From Taeniopygia guttata (taxonomy: Eukaryota; Chordata; Aves; Passeriformes; Estrildidae): a stretch of 64,000 bases of DNA. The notes under the pieces are model-generated. The model was not told where the DNA came from. It saw nothing but the letters and a program-made list of their open reading frames with translations, and did no database searches. Of this stretch, positions 1-12,930 are shown piece after piece. Within the stretch, counting starts at the first letter, position 1; each line of letters begins with the position of its first letter. The position numbers and the translations under genes were made by a program. The stretch lies in assembly GCF_048771995.1 (NCBI RefSeq), contig NC_133026.1, positions 14,348,001 to 14,412,000 of the forward strand, in the 5' to 3' direction.

Positions 1-3000
1 CAGGTTCAGAGGGCAATACAAATGAAAACACAGTGATGGTGAGGCCATCAGCTTTGGTGTTATTCATTTAAGAGTAATTTGTCATCAGTGTTAGGAACTC
101 TGTGTTGATGCTTGAGCATTTAATGTGATTGCAGAGATGTTTTAAAACAACTTCCAATACAAAATGAAGCTGAATCTTGTGGAGCTCTTCAGCAGAGAAA
201 AATCCCTACTGAGCTGTATGTTATAAATTAATATAGAGTGTCTGAGCTGGGACCAAATGTCCATTGCTAGCCAACTTTATTTTGTGGTGGAATTGATCTT
301 TCTTCTTTCAAAGCTCAGCATTCATAAATTGTTCTGGAAAACCTCAAAGTTATTTGAAAAGGTCTATAGCAATATAAATTTCTCTATGCAAAATGGCTGT
401 TTAACAAGATTGTCTCCTTGAACTTTTCACATGATTGTGACAGCCACTTTCATTAACTAATGGAAGTTTTATAGCAGATTTTCCCCACTACTCCCACATC
501 ACTGTTTACTGTTATTTTATGGAGAATACTTTACCAATTGAGTCTTTGAAACAAAGGAAAAAGCATTTGGTGACATTCCCAGACTGCTATGTGGCTTGTT
601 AGCAAGGCTGCCCAAGAGACAATTTACAGGAGAACCCCAGCTCACATGGGCTGCAAAGTTGTGCTGCAACTAACTGGCCCATGGGGGATAATTCTACAGT
701 CATTATGGTCACTGCTGAAAAACTCCTTTTGTGTTAACCCTGCTTGGATTAAAATTAGGAAGAACAGAAGCTTCATGAGGAGTTGTTCCTCATTAGTCAT
801 GGTGCAGACAGCAGAAGGATGGTGTATGTGTGTAGTTAGATTTTACAATAAGAGTGATCATTTAAGAGGAAAAGGAAGAGAGACGTTTAAAGAGTAAGTG
901 GTTTGGAAGGCATCTGAGGCTTCATGAAGCCAATGTCCATCATACTGTACCTGGATGAGTTTTGGAACCGGTCAGGAACTCTTTTCTCAACTCACCAGCA
1001 GAGAAAGCGTTCACTTGGCATTTTAGGAAATGTCCCTTGCATTCCACCTGGAGAATCCCTGGGTGATTTTATGTTAAATGGCTGCATTCCCTCAGGGCAA
1101 CAAGTAACGATGTTTTCAGTTTCCTGGTGAGAAAGAAGGGTCTAGAAAAGAAGAAAAAATATCTACAGCTAAGTGTAGACTAGCATTTAGCGAAGAAGAA
1201 AAGTGTGAGCAACAGAAGTGAAGGAATTATTTATTTATCTTTTATTTTTCCAAGTTATGTGTCTTTGTGAAGTCTCTGTTGCAAAAGACAAACCTCAAGT
1301 TTGCCTGATCTGCCATTTTTCATGTTGTGGAGGAAAGACAGTAACATTTCTCCTAGCAACTAAAGATTTTTTTCTCCAACAAGTTACAAATGTAGAAAAA
1401 AAATAAATAATAAATGTTCTGACTTTGAACTTCAATGGAAAATCTCATTTTTACAGTCAAGCTTCATCTTTCAGACCAGGAAAAAAAAAGATATTTACAA
1501 ATGTCTTTTTGTTTTTTACAAAAGTAGTTTTCATTTTGAGTGAAGTTTCAAAACTTCACAGAACCTTGAATATTTTTTATCAGTCCAAAATAATATTTTG
1601 TACATTCTTAAGTGTGACACAATGAACACTTCTCAACTTTGGAAGATGGATCATATTTCTGAACCAGGGTCATCCAAGCTCAGTGCACTATCCTCAGCAC
1701 TAACAGTGTGAAGACTATAATTAATCATTTCTATACACAGGATAAAGGCATGAGAATGCATTTTTCTTCCAGATACACTCATTACATTGCACAAAAATTG
1801 GTGGAGAAAAAAATTAGCCTTGAGACAGGCAGAACATCACATCTCTAATTGAGATGGCTTGTGCTTACTTCAAGATTAAATTTGATATAGCGGTTGTACA
1901 TTGTTGACTAAGAATTGTTTTGATTCTGGCTGTGTGGTTTCATAGCAGCAACATTCACTTTAATGCATACTGGCATCACTGTAATTAAATTGAATTCATA
2001 AAACAAAGCTAACTTTAAAAAACTTTTAATTTACTTTTGTTTCTATACAAATGCTAAAATTGAAAAATTTAAGCACGCGTAGTCGCAGCAGGAGCCAAGG
2101 AACTAAATATGCAGTCCTACCTCCAGACCCCTTAAATTGGCTACTGTTGAGGCACATAATTTACATCAAAAGGACAGAATTCCAGCAGAGTATGTCGTCA
2201 TTCATTACTGTGGCAAGTGAGGAGATGCACGATCAGATTACCATTACACTATGTAGATGCAAAGGATCAGAATAGGACCTCAAAGACATATACTCTGGGC
2301 TTCTCAAGTAATAGATTTCCTAAATGTTATGCAAAATATTATGTGTCATTTAATCTTCTAAGAGATATAAAGAAAATGTCTTCTACTTTATACATTTAAG
2401 GGAAAAAATCTTTTCTTCATCACATTGGACAGAACTTTTATCCTTAAACTGTCAAGATGATAAAGGTATCAGCATACATTTAAATTCCTTACCTTGAAAG
2501 ATGGTAAATGATGTATGCAAAAGAAAACCAGATTGCACAAGAAATTTCTTTATACAGGGATTGTACCACGGAATAAATTCAATGAAAAAAAAGTAGGTGT
2601 GGGGTTTTTAAGCTAATGTTAATGCATGATGAAGTCAAGTTCCAAAGAAATCCAGCCAACTATAGGCTTTTTTTTTTAATAAGAAAAAGGCACACTTTTT
2701 TTTCAGATAGGAGACTTTTTTTGCTTTGCTTTTGCTTATATTGACAGACTGTGAAGGTCAAGAAGAGATTGATCCACAGAGGCTAGTAAAAGTTAGAAGT
2801 AATTTAATTAGAGTTGTCCAAATCTGAAATATCTTCTAATCCGATTATATACTTATTTCTTGAGGGACAGTGTGTGGGCATCTATATTTGCTATAAAAGA
2901 TCCTTTTTTGTAATCTAAAAGGATTCAGTTATCAACTCTTTTTCAAGAAGCAGAATGAGTCAAGAAAATAAAAACCTGAGGGATTTTTCCATAGTCAAAA

Positions 3001-6000
3001 TATAGAGTATCCTTATATTCGTTTATATTTCAAATTAACTGTATGTATGTGTACATGTCTTTTGTACATTATATCTATACTACATTAAATAGTCTTTTGG
3101 AGTCCAAGTGAGTGGAGGCACAGCTGCTTAGAGGTGTCGTGAGGATCTGTTTTTGTGCTGTGCTGCTTGCCTTATGTAGCTGTTGTGATTCATGGTAACA
3201 AAGGGCATAGTCTGGGACATTTAGAGATGTAATTTTGTCTGACTCTCTTAATATAAAATAGACAAAATGCTTTCTGTGAAGAGGAAGGGTGTCATCCATC
3301 AAACATTTTTAATCCGTTCTTTTCCATGGTCATCCTTGTTGAGGGTTTTAAAGGTACAAAATGTACAGTAACTGTGCATACAAAACCTGAGGTGACTCTT
3401 AACAACTGTGAAAGCAAATGAGTCATCATGTGAAGGTGAATATGCTGTAAATGAGAGCAGAGAGGCTGGGAAGCAAACTGGAGTATTGACTAAGGGCAGT
3501 GCAGTCGGCATAACAGAGCCCTGAGCTGTAGAGAAAGGGGTTCTTCCACTCTCCCAAAATAGCAGTGCTACAGAGAGGTTTCTAAGAATGCATCCCACCC
3601 TCAGATAAGCAAGAATTGCTGCACAGGAAAACAGATTTGCCTGAAAACTCTTCACTAAAATTCTTGAGGTAAAGTAGGTTTGGTGTATAGAAAGCATAGG
3701 AGAGTGAGTCCCTTCCTCTCTCTATGCCTATTTGTAGAACCAAAACAGAACCACAGGGGATTTTTTAAAGAGTGAATTACATTTTTTAAATTTCCCATCC
3801 CTTTCTGTTCTTAAATCAAGAGCCAGAAATAGCAGTGCCAAAATTCTGTGAGAAAGATCACTCTTGCCCTTCTGGGAAATACCATCGTTATCTCTATAAA
3901 GTCTGTTGCTGTAAGATTTGGAGATGTTTTGCTGACTGCAGAGATCTGGATGTTCTTCAGATAAGGAATTGTAAGTTTGTCTCATTACCAGATGCAAATC
4001 TCCACTCTAAGCTCTATCCATTAACAGGTTCGGCTGTTGAAGTACATTGAAGTATAACTATCGTACAAATTTGGTTGGGTGTCCTTGACATGAGAGTTTG
4101 CAGCACAGCTTTCAAGAGATTTATAAATATGAATGGACTGGTGATGCCAGCCAACATGATTAAGCTGCTCCCTAAATCAACGCTACCACTGAGATGCCCA
4201 CAAATGGCACAGAAATAATTTTATTTTGATAAATAAAATGTCAGAGATAAAAAGGCCTGTGAACTGAGTGCTGTGCCTCCTAAGCTTTCACTTTTTTACC
4301 TCAGCTGAGCAACTGATACAAACAGCAATTAAGGGCTTACTTTAAGCAAGGACTTAAGTTCCATATGCTCAAGTGCTTTGCCAAGCAGGAATGAGGTTAT
4401 TCATATATTTAAATATTTATCCTGCTATTAGACAAAGAATGCAAAATTTATATCCATGCAAATTTATCCACATATAACAGTTTTGCAAATCAAGAAATGT
4501 GTTGTATTTTTTGGAGCTGTCTGCATCCTGGGAAGTGGAGAGTATATTCTCTGTTTCACTGGTTATTATGCGCAACTACATTTCTTGAGGAGTATTGGGC
4601 AGACCATGCATTCCTAATGATAAATATGCCAGCATGATGACAACTGGTTTTACCTTGAACATTTCCCTGGATAGTGATTTTTTTCTAAGCTGATAATAAT
4701 ATGGCTCAGTCTCCCAGAGGGGAATAAAACACTTTCCTAGGAGCCATGTTAGTCCGTGTTGAATGAGGGCTCTAAAAGTAAGAAGTCACACGAATGGTTT
4801 CTTAGACAAAAAAAAAAGAAAAAGAAAAAAGGCTGGCCTAAAAGAGTTTACACAGCTGTGAGTGATAAAATATAGCAGCCATGGCAACCCACTCTCCAGT
4901 ATTCTGATAATGCATCAGAAATGAGGCTATTAGAATTATTAATTCACATTAGCGGCTATTAAAATTACTACCTGCAGATTCACAGCCTGAAAATCCTTTT
5001 CTATTTCTAAGAGAAGGTTCAATTGCAGAGGGAACCTTTTTGCTAAATAGGTGCACTGTATTGTATGCTAGACATTATGGGAAGTCCAACAGATAATAAA
5101 GCTCACATTGAGCTTTATGAAGCTGCTTTGTAATGCAAGCCTAGCAGATGTAATACTTCATTCTTTTAATGATGGCAAAGAACCAATACACCCCTAATAG
5201 CAGTAACAATAACTGGACTCTTACTGGTTTCCTGGAAGCTAATACTAGAAATCCAGCTTACTGCAGGGTATTTCATTAAATAGCAAGTGACACACAAAAC
5301 GTTCTACACTGGTCGGTAATAAACAAAGCCAACAGAAACCAGCAGAAAAACTGAGCCAGGCCCATAGAAAGGTTTTGTAGAGATGCTGTGGTGAGACTCA
5401 GGGAGTCCTGCAGAGATTTGGCTACATCCTTTCCATCCCCCATTAACTTAACTCAAAATGCAATTGCATGCTGTTTTAAGTAAAAGAAGAAACACTATTA
5501 CACCAAGGCCACAGCAGGAAATAATCAGGGGGAACAGCAACATGGCAAAGAAAGAACATTTTATTTATGGAAATGAGCAGAAAAAGTAACACACCAGCTA
5601 GAAGCCAAATAGGTACCAGCAAAAATTAAAAACAAGCAAAGAACATGAACTTGGATCACAACCACTTTTTTAGGAATTCACATCACAGTCTATCTCTTTT
5701 AAGATCCCATGTACCAAAAATGGTTATGACATCCAGTGTTCTTTTTAAAAACTATCATCCTCAGAAAGAGAAGAGGAAAACAAAAGTGACTGTAAAATGA
5801 AATTTAGCACATCCCCGCAGGCTAGATACAGCAAATGATGTAGATGTACACCATGGGGCTTGAGTAGCCTTAACACTAAATGCTATTCTAAATTCTTTTT
5901 CCCTGGTCACTACCTAACCCAAGAGCAGCCAGAATTTCTTAAGGATTTATTTTTTCACAAAGCTCCCTCTGTTCCTCAAGACATTTGTTTCTACATATTC

Positions 6001-9000
6001 AAATTTTAGTTCCTGCAAAACTCTATCAATATCTGTAGAAGTAGATATTTAGCCATCTAAATTTCCTTTGGAGCATGGAATGAGGGTCTCAGCAAACAAA
6101 GAAATGCTTATTTTCAGAAATGGTGGCAAATAATAGTCTAACAAATAAAAAGGTGGTAATACTTAAGGTTATTAATTAGATGACCTAGGGTTTATTTCTT
6201 GCTGTGGATGTCCAGACTGACAAACACTGGATGTCTATATCAGTCTCCCTAATGCTCTTGGGGCTGTGCCTAGAAAAGTTTAGTGTGACCAAAGAACAAT
6301 AACTAAGGCTGCACTTATAATACTTAGAAGGTGGAAGTAGAAACTGGGCTTAGACCAGTTTGGAATGTAATGTCAAAGAAATTAGGCATGCCAGAAAATG
6401 TTATTGATGGTCCTTACAAGAGATGACCAAGTAACAAAAGTATTTGTCAACGACCTTAACTGTAAAATTTCCAAGAGCTACAATTCTGTGGTATCAGTAC
6501 CCTGCCCTTTCCCCATTTCTCCTCAGGCATTCAGACAAACATTGCTGGATATGGTATTACTCACACAGATAACCATCCCTGCACAACCAGAGGGCTTCAT
6601 GCATGAAGAAAAGTATTTGTTATTTCTTTTCCCCTACTTGCTGTTCATCAGCTCAAGTTCATGTCAGCAGGATGACTCACATGCTTCTGTTCAGCACGTG
6701 CTTAATGCTCAGCTGAGTGGGGCAGAGCCCAGCAGGGATGGGAGAGCAGAGCACCCGTGCCCCGTGGACCAGCGCGCTGGTGCCACCACACCGGCAATCG
6801 CTGAGCGCCGCTTCGTGCCATGGGGAGTGCTGGCCCAGGACCCGCAGATACACCACACTTCCTAAGGTCACAGAAGGGTCAGGGAAGTATTTTTGCTTCA
6901 GAACTTGCTGACTTGTAAAGAAATGAAAGTTTCAGCAGAAGTGGATTTGTTTTCACATCACGTTTTGGTTTGTTTTCCAAATTAATGCTGGGAAAAATAC
7001 TGTTAAAATCTTAAAATCTTCTGAAAGGTGAAATAACCTTTCTCTATACAGTTTCTGTAAAATGGACTAATGAGCAGTTATTTTTCCCTGGATCAAAAAG
7101 AGATCTTTTAGGAAACATTTGAAGTAAGAAACAAAAATTTGGAGGGAATAGCTGGAGAGATCATGTGAATCCGAACAGGCACTAGGAAACAATACAGAGT
7201 GGAGTGGGCAAAAATCACCAAGTATTTTTTCAACTTTTTCACCTTTTTTCAGCTTTTCACCTCACAAGGTGGAGACCCCAAAAAGCTGGCTGAAGGAGGC
7301 AGAGGAAGTAGCAGATATGACAAAACACTTCCTTTTTTTCTTCTCGCACACCATGAGTACATTTGCAGAGATTTGCAGTATGACATTATAAGCCCCTAAA
7401 AATACACCAGAGTACATACCCCAGAAAGCAGCCCAGTACTGGAAGAAGGGGACAATTTTAAGTATTCAAGTACATTATTATTTCTTACAAAAGTGTCCAC
7501 AGTTTAAAGAAAGAGTCAGGTTTATAACAGAATTTAGTTGGAAGCTTGCTGAAGGATACATGATTAAATTCTCCAGTGGGTTAGGGGAGATGGACTCCAG
7601 AAATGCCCAGAAATGCCCTGGAATGTCCAGGTCACTCCAGGTGTGACTCCTGGGAGCTCTCCTCATGCCCCACGCATGGCTGCTTCAGAGTGGCTCTGCA
7701 GGGGGAGCAGACACTTGCACAGCAAAATGGGCTTTCCCCATTAAACTATTTCTGATAATTATGGCATCTGACAAAAGCAGTTTAAAATCACTTGCTTCTT
7801 TCTACTTTAACATTTTTTGTGTGTTTTCCTTCAGATCATCATCTTTTACATCACCACAAAGGAGTAGCTTCCATACATTGCCCATTGACTAAATGACTGC
7901 TGCTACTTGTAGTCAATTTGATTTTAAATTAATCTCACATTAAAATCGAAATAAGGGATTATTTCAGTTTTTTTACTTGGAAGATGGAAGGAAGAGCAAT
8001 GTGGGACTGTACCAGCTGCAGCTTTAGAGCTTTATTTGGAAGGCTACAAGGACACACTTTATTTCCTTAAGGATCTCAAAGGCCTGAACTAATTAGTACT
8101 TATTAGAAAACAAATTAGAAATGCATTTTATTTCTCCATATGGTGAAAGATGGAGCTACAGTAAAGGGATGGGATATCATAAGAGCTGAGATGTTGATTT
8201 ACAATACATAATTTATTTGAATAATATTGCCTTTTGTTTTATGTCTATGAAGAGGTAACAATTTCCTTCCATGTAACCATTGTTTTGAGTTATTTGTCAA
8301 AAAAATTTTGGTATGTAACTCATCTGTGAACAATTAATTGCATATCTTTGATCATTACAATTCAAAATTATAGTGGCAAAAATAATTTATATGCAGGTTA
8401 CCCTAATTTTTTTTTATTTGATAACATAGATACCACTATGCCCTTTTTTATGTGAGTGTGCTTGATTTTACTTTTTTCATTTTTGTCATCATAAATTCTT
8501 CAAACTTAACTTAAAACTGCTCGAACTAAAATTCCTGTGGAAGAGAACACAGGCACTACCAGAATTAAGTAGAATTCACAGAAGTTCAGACCTTATTCTC
8601 ACTGTTTTGTGAATGTTTCTCCCAAGATGTGCTTCATGTATGTAGAAGGTAAACATGGTCAGTGAGTAAACACAGTTATAGAAATCCAATTTTTAAACAT
8701 TAATGAATACTCAGAGACAAAGTAGAATTGATCTCAGTAACTGTTGTCAGAGACACCTTATGGCAACCGCGTCATAACCTCATAAAAAATTCATCATTTC
8801 TGTTTGTAAAAGACAGGGATTTCCAGTATTTGAGGCTGGAAGAAAGAACTTGCTGTTCCTTATGCCTTGAGTACATTAGAAATGGGAACCATGATCACTT
8901 TGCTGGTCACTGAGTGGATCTCCTGACTCTGAGTTGATCTCCTGCACTAACACCTGCAGAACTCCACCGCAGAGATGGCTCCTATCCTGTGCTGTTGGAG

Positions 9001-11989
9001 GTCAGAGCATCACAAATTCACAGCTCTTACCTCTCTTTCTTGAGTAGGACATCAACATAAAGCCATGGTTTTCAGCCCAAATCCTCGCCTCTAGCTCTGG
9101 GATTAGTTCAAATACAGAAGGATGGTGCTTTTCCCATGCCCAAAGTTCAGGTCTTTAATTTCTGAGTAGACTGCAATTCAACAGGCTTTTATAGGAACTG
9201 TTTCTAGTAACCTGCCACCCACATTTGTTGTGAACATCATGTGGTGAGGATGTCAGTATGGCCAGTGTGCTAGGTGTGCTTTCAACCCACCTACAGAACA
9301 GGGTTCTCTAGGGAAGAATGGGCAGAAATGCCAGATTTGTTCATCTCAAATGAATTCTCATATTTTTCTGCTCTAGGCAATTTCAAAAGAGAAAATTATG
9401 CACAGATAGAAGTAATTATGCCTATATGCATACTGTACATGTAATTGCACAAACAATGATTCCAAATATTCCTTTTAATTCCCCCTGCCTTATTCTAAAT
9501 TGTCCTCTTTAGATCCCAGCATATGGAGGACACCTGCAGCCTAGTCCCATCAGTAAGACATCTAAATCCTTTGGAAACAACCACATACCCTTCATGCTAC
9601 TGAATGTTCCAAGAAAAGGTGTTTTGTATACCTACTACTAGAATAAAATGCAAAAAACATCTATGTAAACATTAAAAATTGGAGGAATTTATTTTATCCC
9701 TGGATTAATTTTTTTTCACTATTCATTGATTCCAGCCAGAAACAATTTATTTTACTCCAGTGAGAGGAAAAGGATAGGAGATCTGTTATCTTCTTTAAAA
9801 TGTTTTTTGGCTAGAAGATGTTTCTAATTTGTATGATCTGTTTCTCCATCAATGTTATAGAACTACATGCTTAATTTATACAAACTGTAAGTATGCATGG
9901 ATCATATATAGGTTTTCAAATTACAAAAGACTTGTTTTTCTCTGTTTATTTCCTTTCTTGACAGGACTGAGCTCACTTTTCAACCACCTCTTTTAACAGC
10001 ACTTTGCTAATCTCTATGTAGTTTATAAACTCTTTTCTCTCTTCAAAAATGTTTTCTTCAGTATGTTCCACACTCTGAACTATATTTCAAAGTGCCACTT
10101 TAATCCTTTTTATCTTTCTGATAACTTAGGGGGTTGGTCACTACTTGGTTATTCTGGTCACATTTAACTGTTCTTCACTGAAATCTCAATAGAGAAAGAA
10201 TGCTTTAGGCAAAATGAACTCTGAACTTTTGTGTCATCAAAATCTTAATGTAAGTATATTGAATACAGCCTGCACAGCTAAGCCTAAAATCATAAGAAAC
10301 ATATCACAGCATAAAAATTGCACCAACGCAAAAGTGGATCATTTTGTGAAAAACAAATTTCATTTCTTGATGTTATTTCTTACAGCTCCAGGTATTTACT
10401 GAATCTAAAAATCAAAGAAAAAAAAAAGTTTTGAAAATATTTATATAAAATAAAAGAATGGCAACACAAGGAAGATAACACCCAGAACTTTCTGTTACCT
10501 CCTATACAAAAAATAATGATTTTTACTCTCCATAAGCTATTAAACAATTTTGCTTTCTACAATTAAAAAACTAGCACGTTTTCTTCATTTGAATACTTAC
10601 AGGTCATGATGACACCATAAAAGCTAATGTGCATACTCTTTTTTAAATACCATTACAGCTCCAAGGAAATAGTGCTTATCATAAAATTGTTTTTAAACTA
10701 AAAAGATATATTAGCATGAGTTAAAGTGTCCTTTTCTCTTTCATTCTTTTAATACTTTATATCTCAAGGATCAGAAGAAAACTGGTTGTTTTCTAAAATA
10801 GCCATTTCTGTCATAGGTGTTTTGTTACATACTTTTCATGTATGTCCCCACATCATTATTACATTAAATTATCACTTCTGAAAAGTATTTTGTCTTCTTC
10901 TCTTCATGTTCTGCATTAGTTATCAAACCTGCTGCTTCCTTCTTGGAACAGACCAATTTTTCACAGTTTAATACTCAAATTATTATCTTAAAATTCCTAA
11001 AATGCAGTTCTACTGTGGCTTAGCCACTTCTGCCACTTTTAAAATCACTACTTATTAATGTTAATCATGTTAGAATGCTGGGTTTTCTTAACTGGTATAA
11101 GAGCTTAAGTTTTTAATCTGAGTCTTTTTTCTCCTCACAAATTTCCAGAAAATTGCTAGGATTAAAATACCACAAAGATTTCCTTTCAACCCATGTGAGC
11201 CTGTAAACCAGGCTGCTGAGAAGAGAACCTTTTATCTCATTCAAAGGACATACGTGCAGACTGATGCAAAGCATGATCTGCATTACATGTGTGTTCACTC
11301 CAGCAGGACATTTGCACACCTTGCATGCTGTGATTAACAAAAAAGTAAGAACTGGGGAAGTCTGGTTACAAGCAGCTATTTCTTCATGCTGTATGTATCT
11401 AGCACTCATGTTTTATACACATTTTGAGTGTCAGCCTAGGTTAAATATATAAGGCTTTTAAGCTGTGCAGACACTGAAGGATAGTGAAAGCTGGGTTTCC
11501 ATTCAGAAGAATAAAGGTGACCCTACAGAGGAAGCCAAGCCAATCTACTTCGCTGTAATTGATTACCTGGGGGAAAGGAGATGGACAAATGAACCCTTCA
11601 CCCTCAGTGCTCTCCAAGACAGGCAGTGTATCCACCTGTGGTCACATTGGGACTGCAACAGATAAATGTGACTTCTTCTCTGGCAATATGTCAGCCAGTT
11701 TAAGCAGCAGCCTGAAAGTTTGAGGAATGGCTTAATTTTGCAGCCTGCATTTTGGAACTGAGTTGAGCACAAATGCAATAGACCTGATATTTCTGATTCC
11801 TCATAAGACCTAAAGACAGCATTTTCACAAGTCTGTATAACCATTAGTTGTCTTAAACAATGCATGTCTCAGTCCTTGCAATTCCGTTGCTATTATATTT
11901 CTCCACAATCTCTTTTCTGTAGGTCTTCAAGAAGGAAGATGAGGATAAATAAACCATTTTGAAACTTTAATGTGTCCTTCAACTTTTTT
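1..11989 (+). other. AT-rich upstream DNA, no gene seen
   Basis: No exon, RNA gene or complete mobile element was recognised. Open frames here (longest 155 codons at 6398-6865, 132 codons on the minus strand at 3299-3697) show no family resemblance and fit chance. The stretch 4850-5180 is the best candidate for conserved regulatory DNA: it holds an RFX-like GCCATGGCAAC (4878-4888) and dense ATTA/TAAT cores. Short A-rich and T-rich runs (for example 4808-4830) are the only simple repeats. A 60-base segment at 6725-6800 is unusually CpG-rich for this region. Confidence 0.7.
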
Positions 11990-12930
11990 TTCAGGTCCAT
12001 TTGTGTTAGGAGAATAGCACAGAGGCTGTTCTAGTCTCACTGAATGGTGGTTTCTCCTTAGCAGTGGACAAAATCTTAGATGTCTGTTGTAATTTCTTAG
12101 ATCAGTCAGTGGTGTTTAATATCCATGGCCCTTGGTTGTGATAAACAGCACAGCTTTTATGCTATCACTCACTTGAGTGATTTTGTTCTTTCCTCTCCAA
12201 ACGTCAACTCCAGTTCCCACTGAACTCAACTGCGAAACCGCTTTAGGCTTCAACTAAAACAGGTTTGGGCCCCAGGAGATGAAAGAAAGTGATTTTGATC
12301 AATTGCTCATCTGCCCAAAGAACACTTTCGCACAGGTTCTGCCAGGCTATACTTTAGTGCACCTCCTCTATGAGATGCTGAGAGAGATAATAACACAGTT
12401 TGGGCTGTTGTGCTTTCAAGATGCAGGTGACATGCTGCTCTATGCCTCATTTTCATCAAAACCAGATGGTGCAGCATCTTTGCTTGGCCTGTGCCTGGCA
12501 GAGATTGATACTTAGATAAGGGCAAGCTGACAGAAGCTTCATTTGGACAAGATGGAGGAGGGGCTATTGTGTAAGGGAAAATAGGCGTGATCTTACTTCT
12601 TTCCCACTTCCCATTTGAGAGGATTTTGACCTGGAGTACGTTTGGATTCCTACTGCTATTTGAAATTGCCCGTGGCTTTGAGGGCCCAAGACAGCTTTTC
12701 ATATCTGCTTCAGTTAGACATCTATCACCTTTCTTCTTGGCTTTGGACAATGCCATCTCTAATCCATGCCTTTTTAAACTCCAGAGTTAATTATTGTGAT
12801 GTGCTCTATATGGGGCTACAGATGAGGACCAACTGGAAACAATAGTGCGTGCTGAAACCAGCTGCTTGCCTGGCTGGCAGCAAGAACCACTGAGCACATA
12901 CTAGATAGCTTCTCTGGCAAAAGTTTGGTT
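11990..12930 (+). mobile_element. Decayed L2-like LINE, reverse-transcriptase region
   Basis: Conceptual translation shows landmarks of a non-LTR retrotransposon reverse transcriptase in the right order. They are: FRS then NSTEAVLVSLNG (11990-12048); FLDQSVVFNIHG (12094-12129) at motif A, where the catalytic Asp after Phe is now Asn; LE*FCSFLSKR (12172-12204), with the usual Trp now a stop; LPGYTLVHLLYEM (12339-12377) at the PQG region; QDAGDMLLYASF (12417-12452) where the family has YADDTQLYLSF; CLAEIDT*IRAS and LHLDKMEE (12492-12560); and IHAFLNSRVNYCDVLYMGL (12762-12818), typical of the L2 clade. Two frames and several stops are needed, so it is dead. Possible C-terminal traces (LPSEVSEQ, 13033-13056) extend it. 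The L2 rather than CR1 assignment rests on the TQLYLSF-type and SRLDYCNALY-type motifs and is from memory of the families. Confidence 0.75.
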
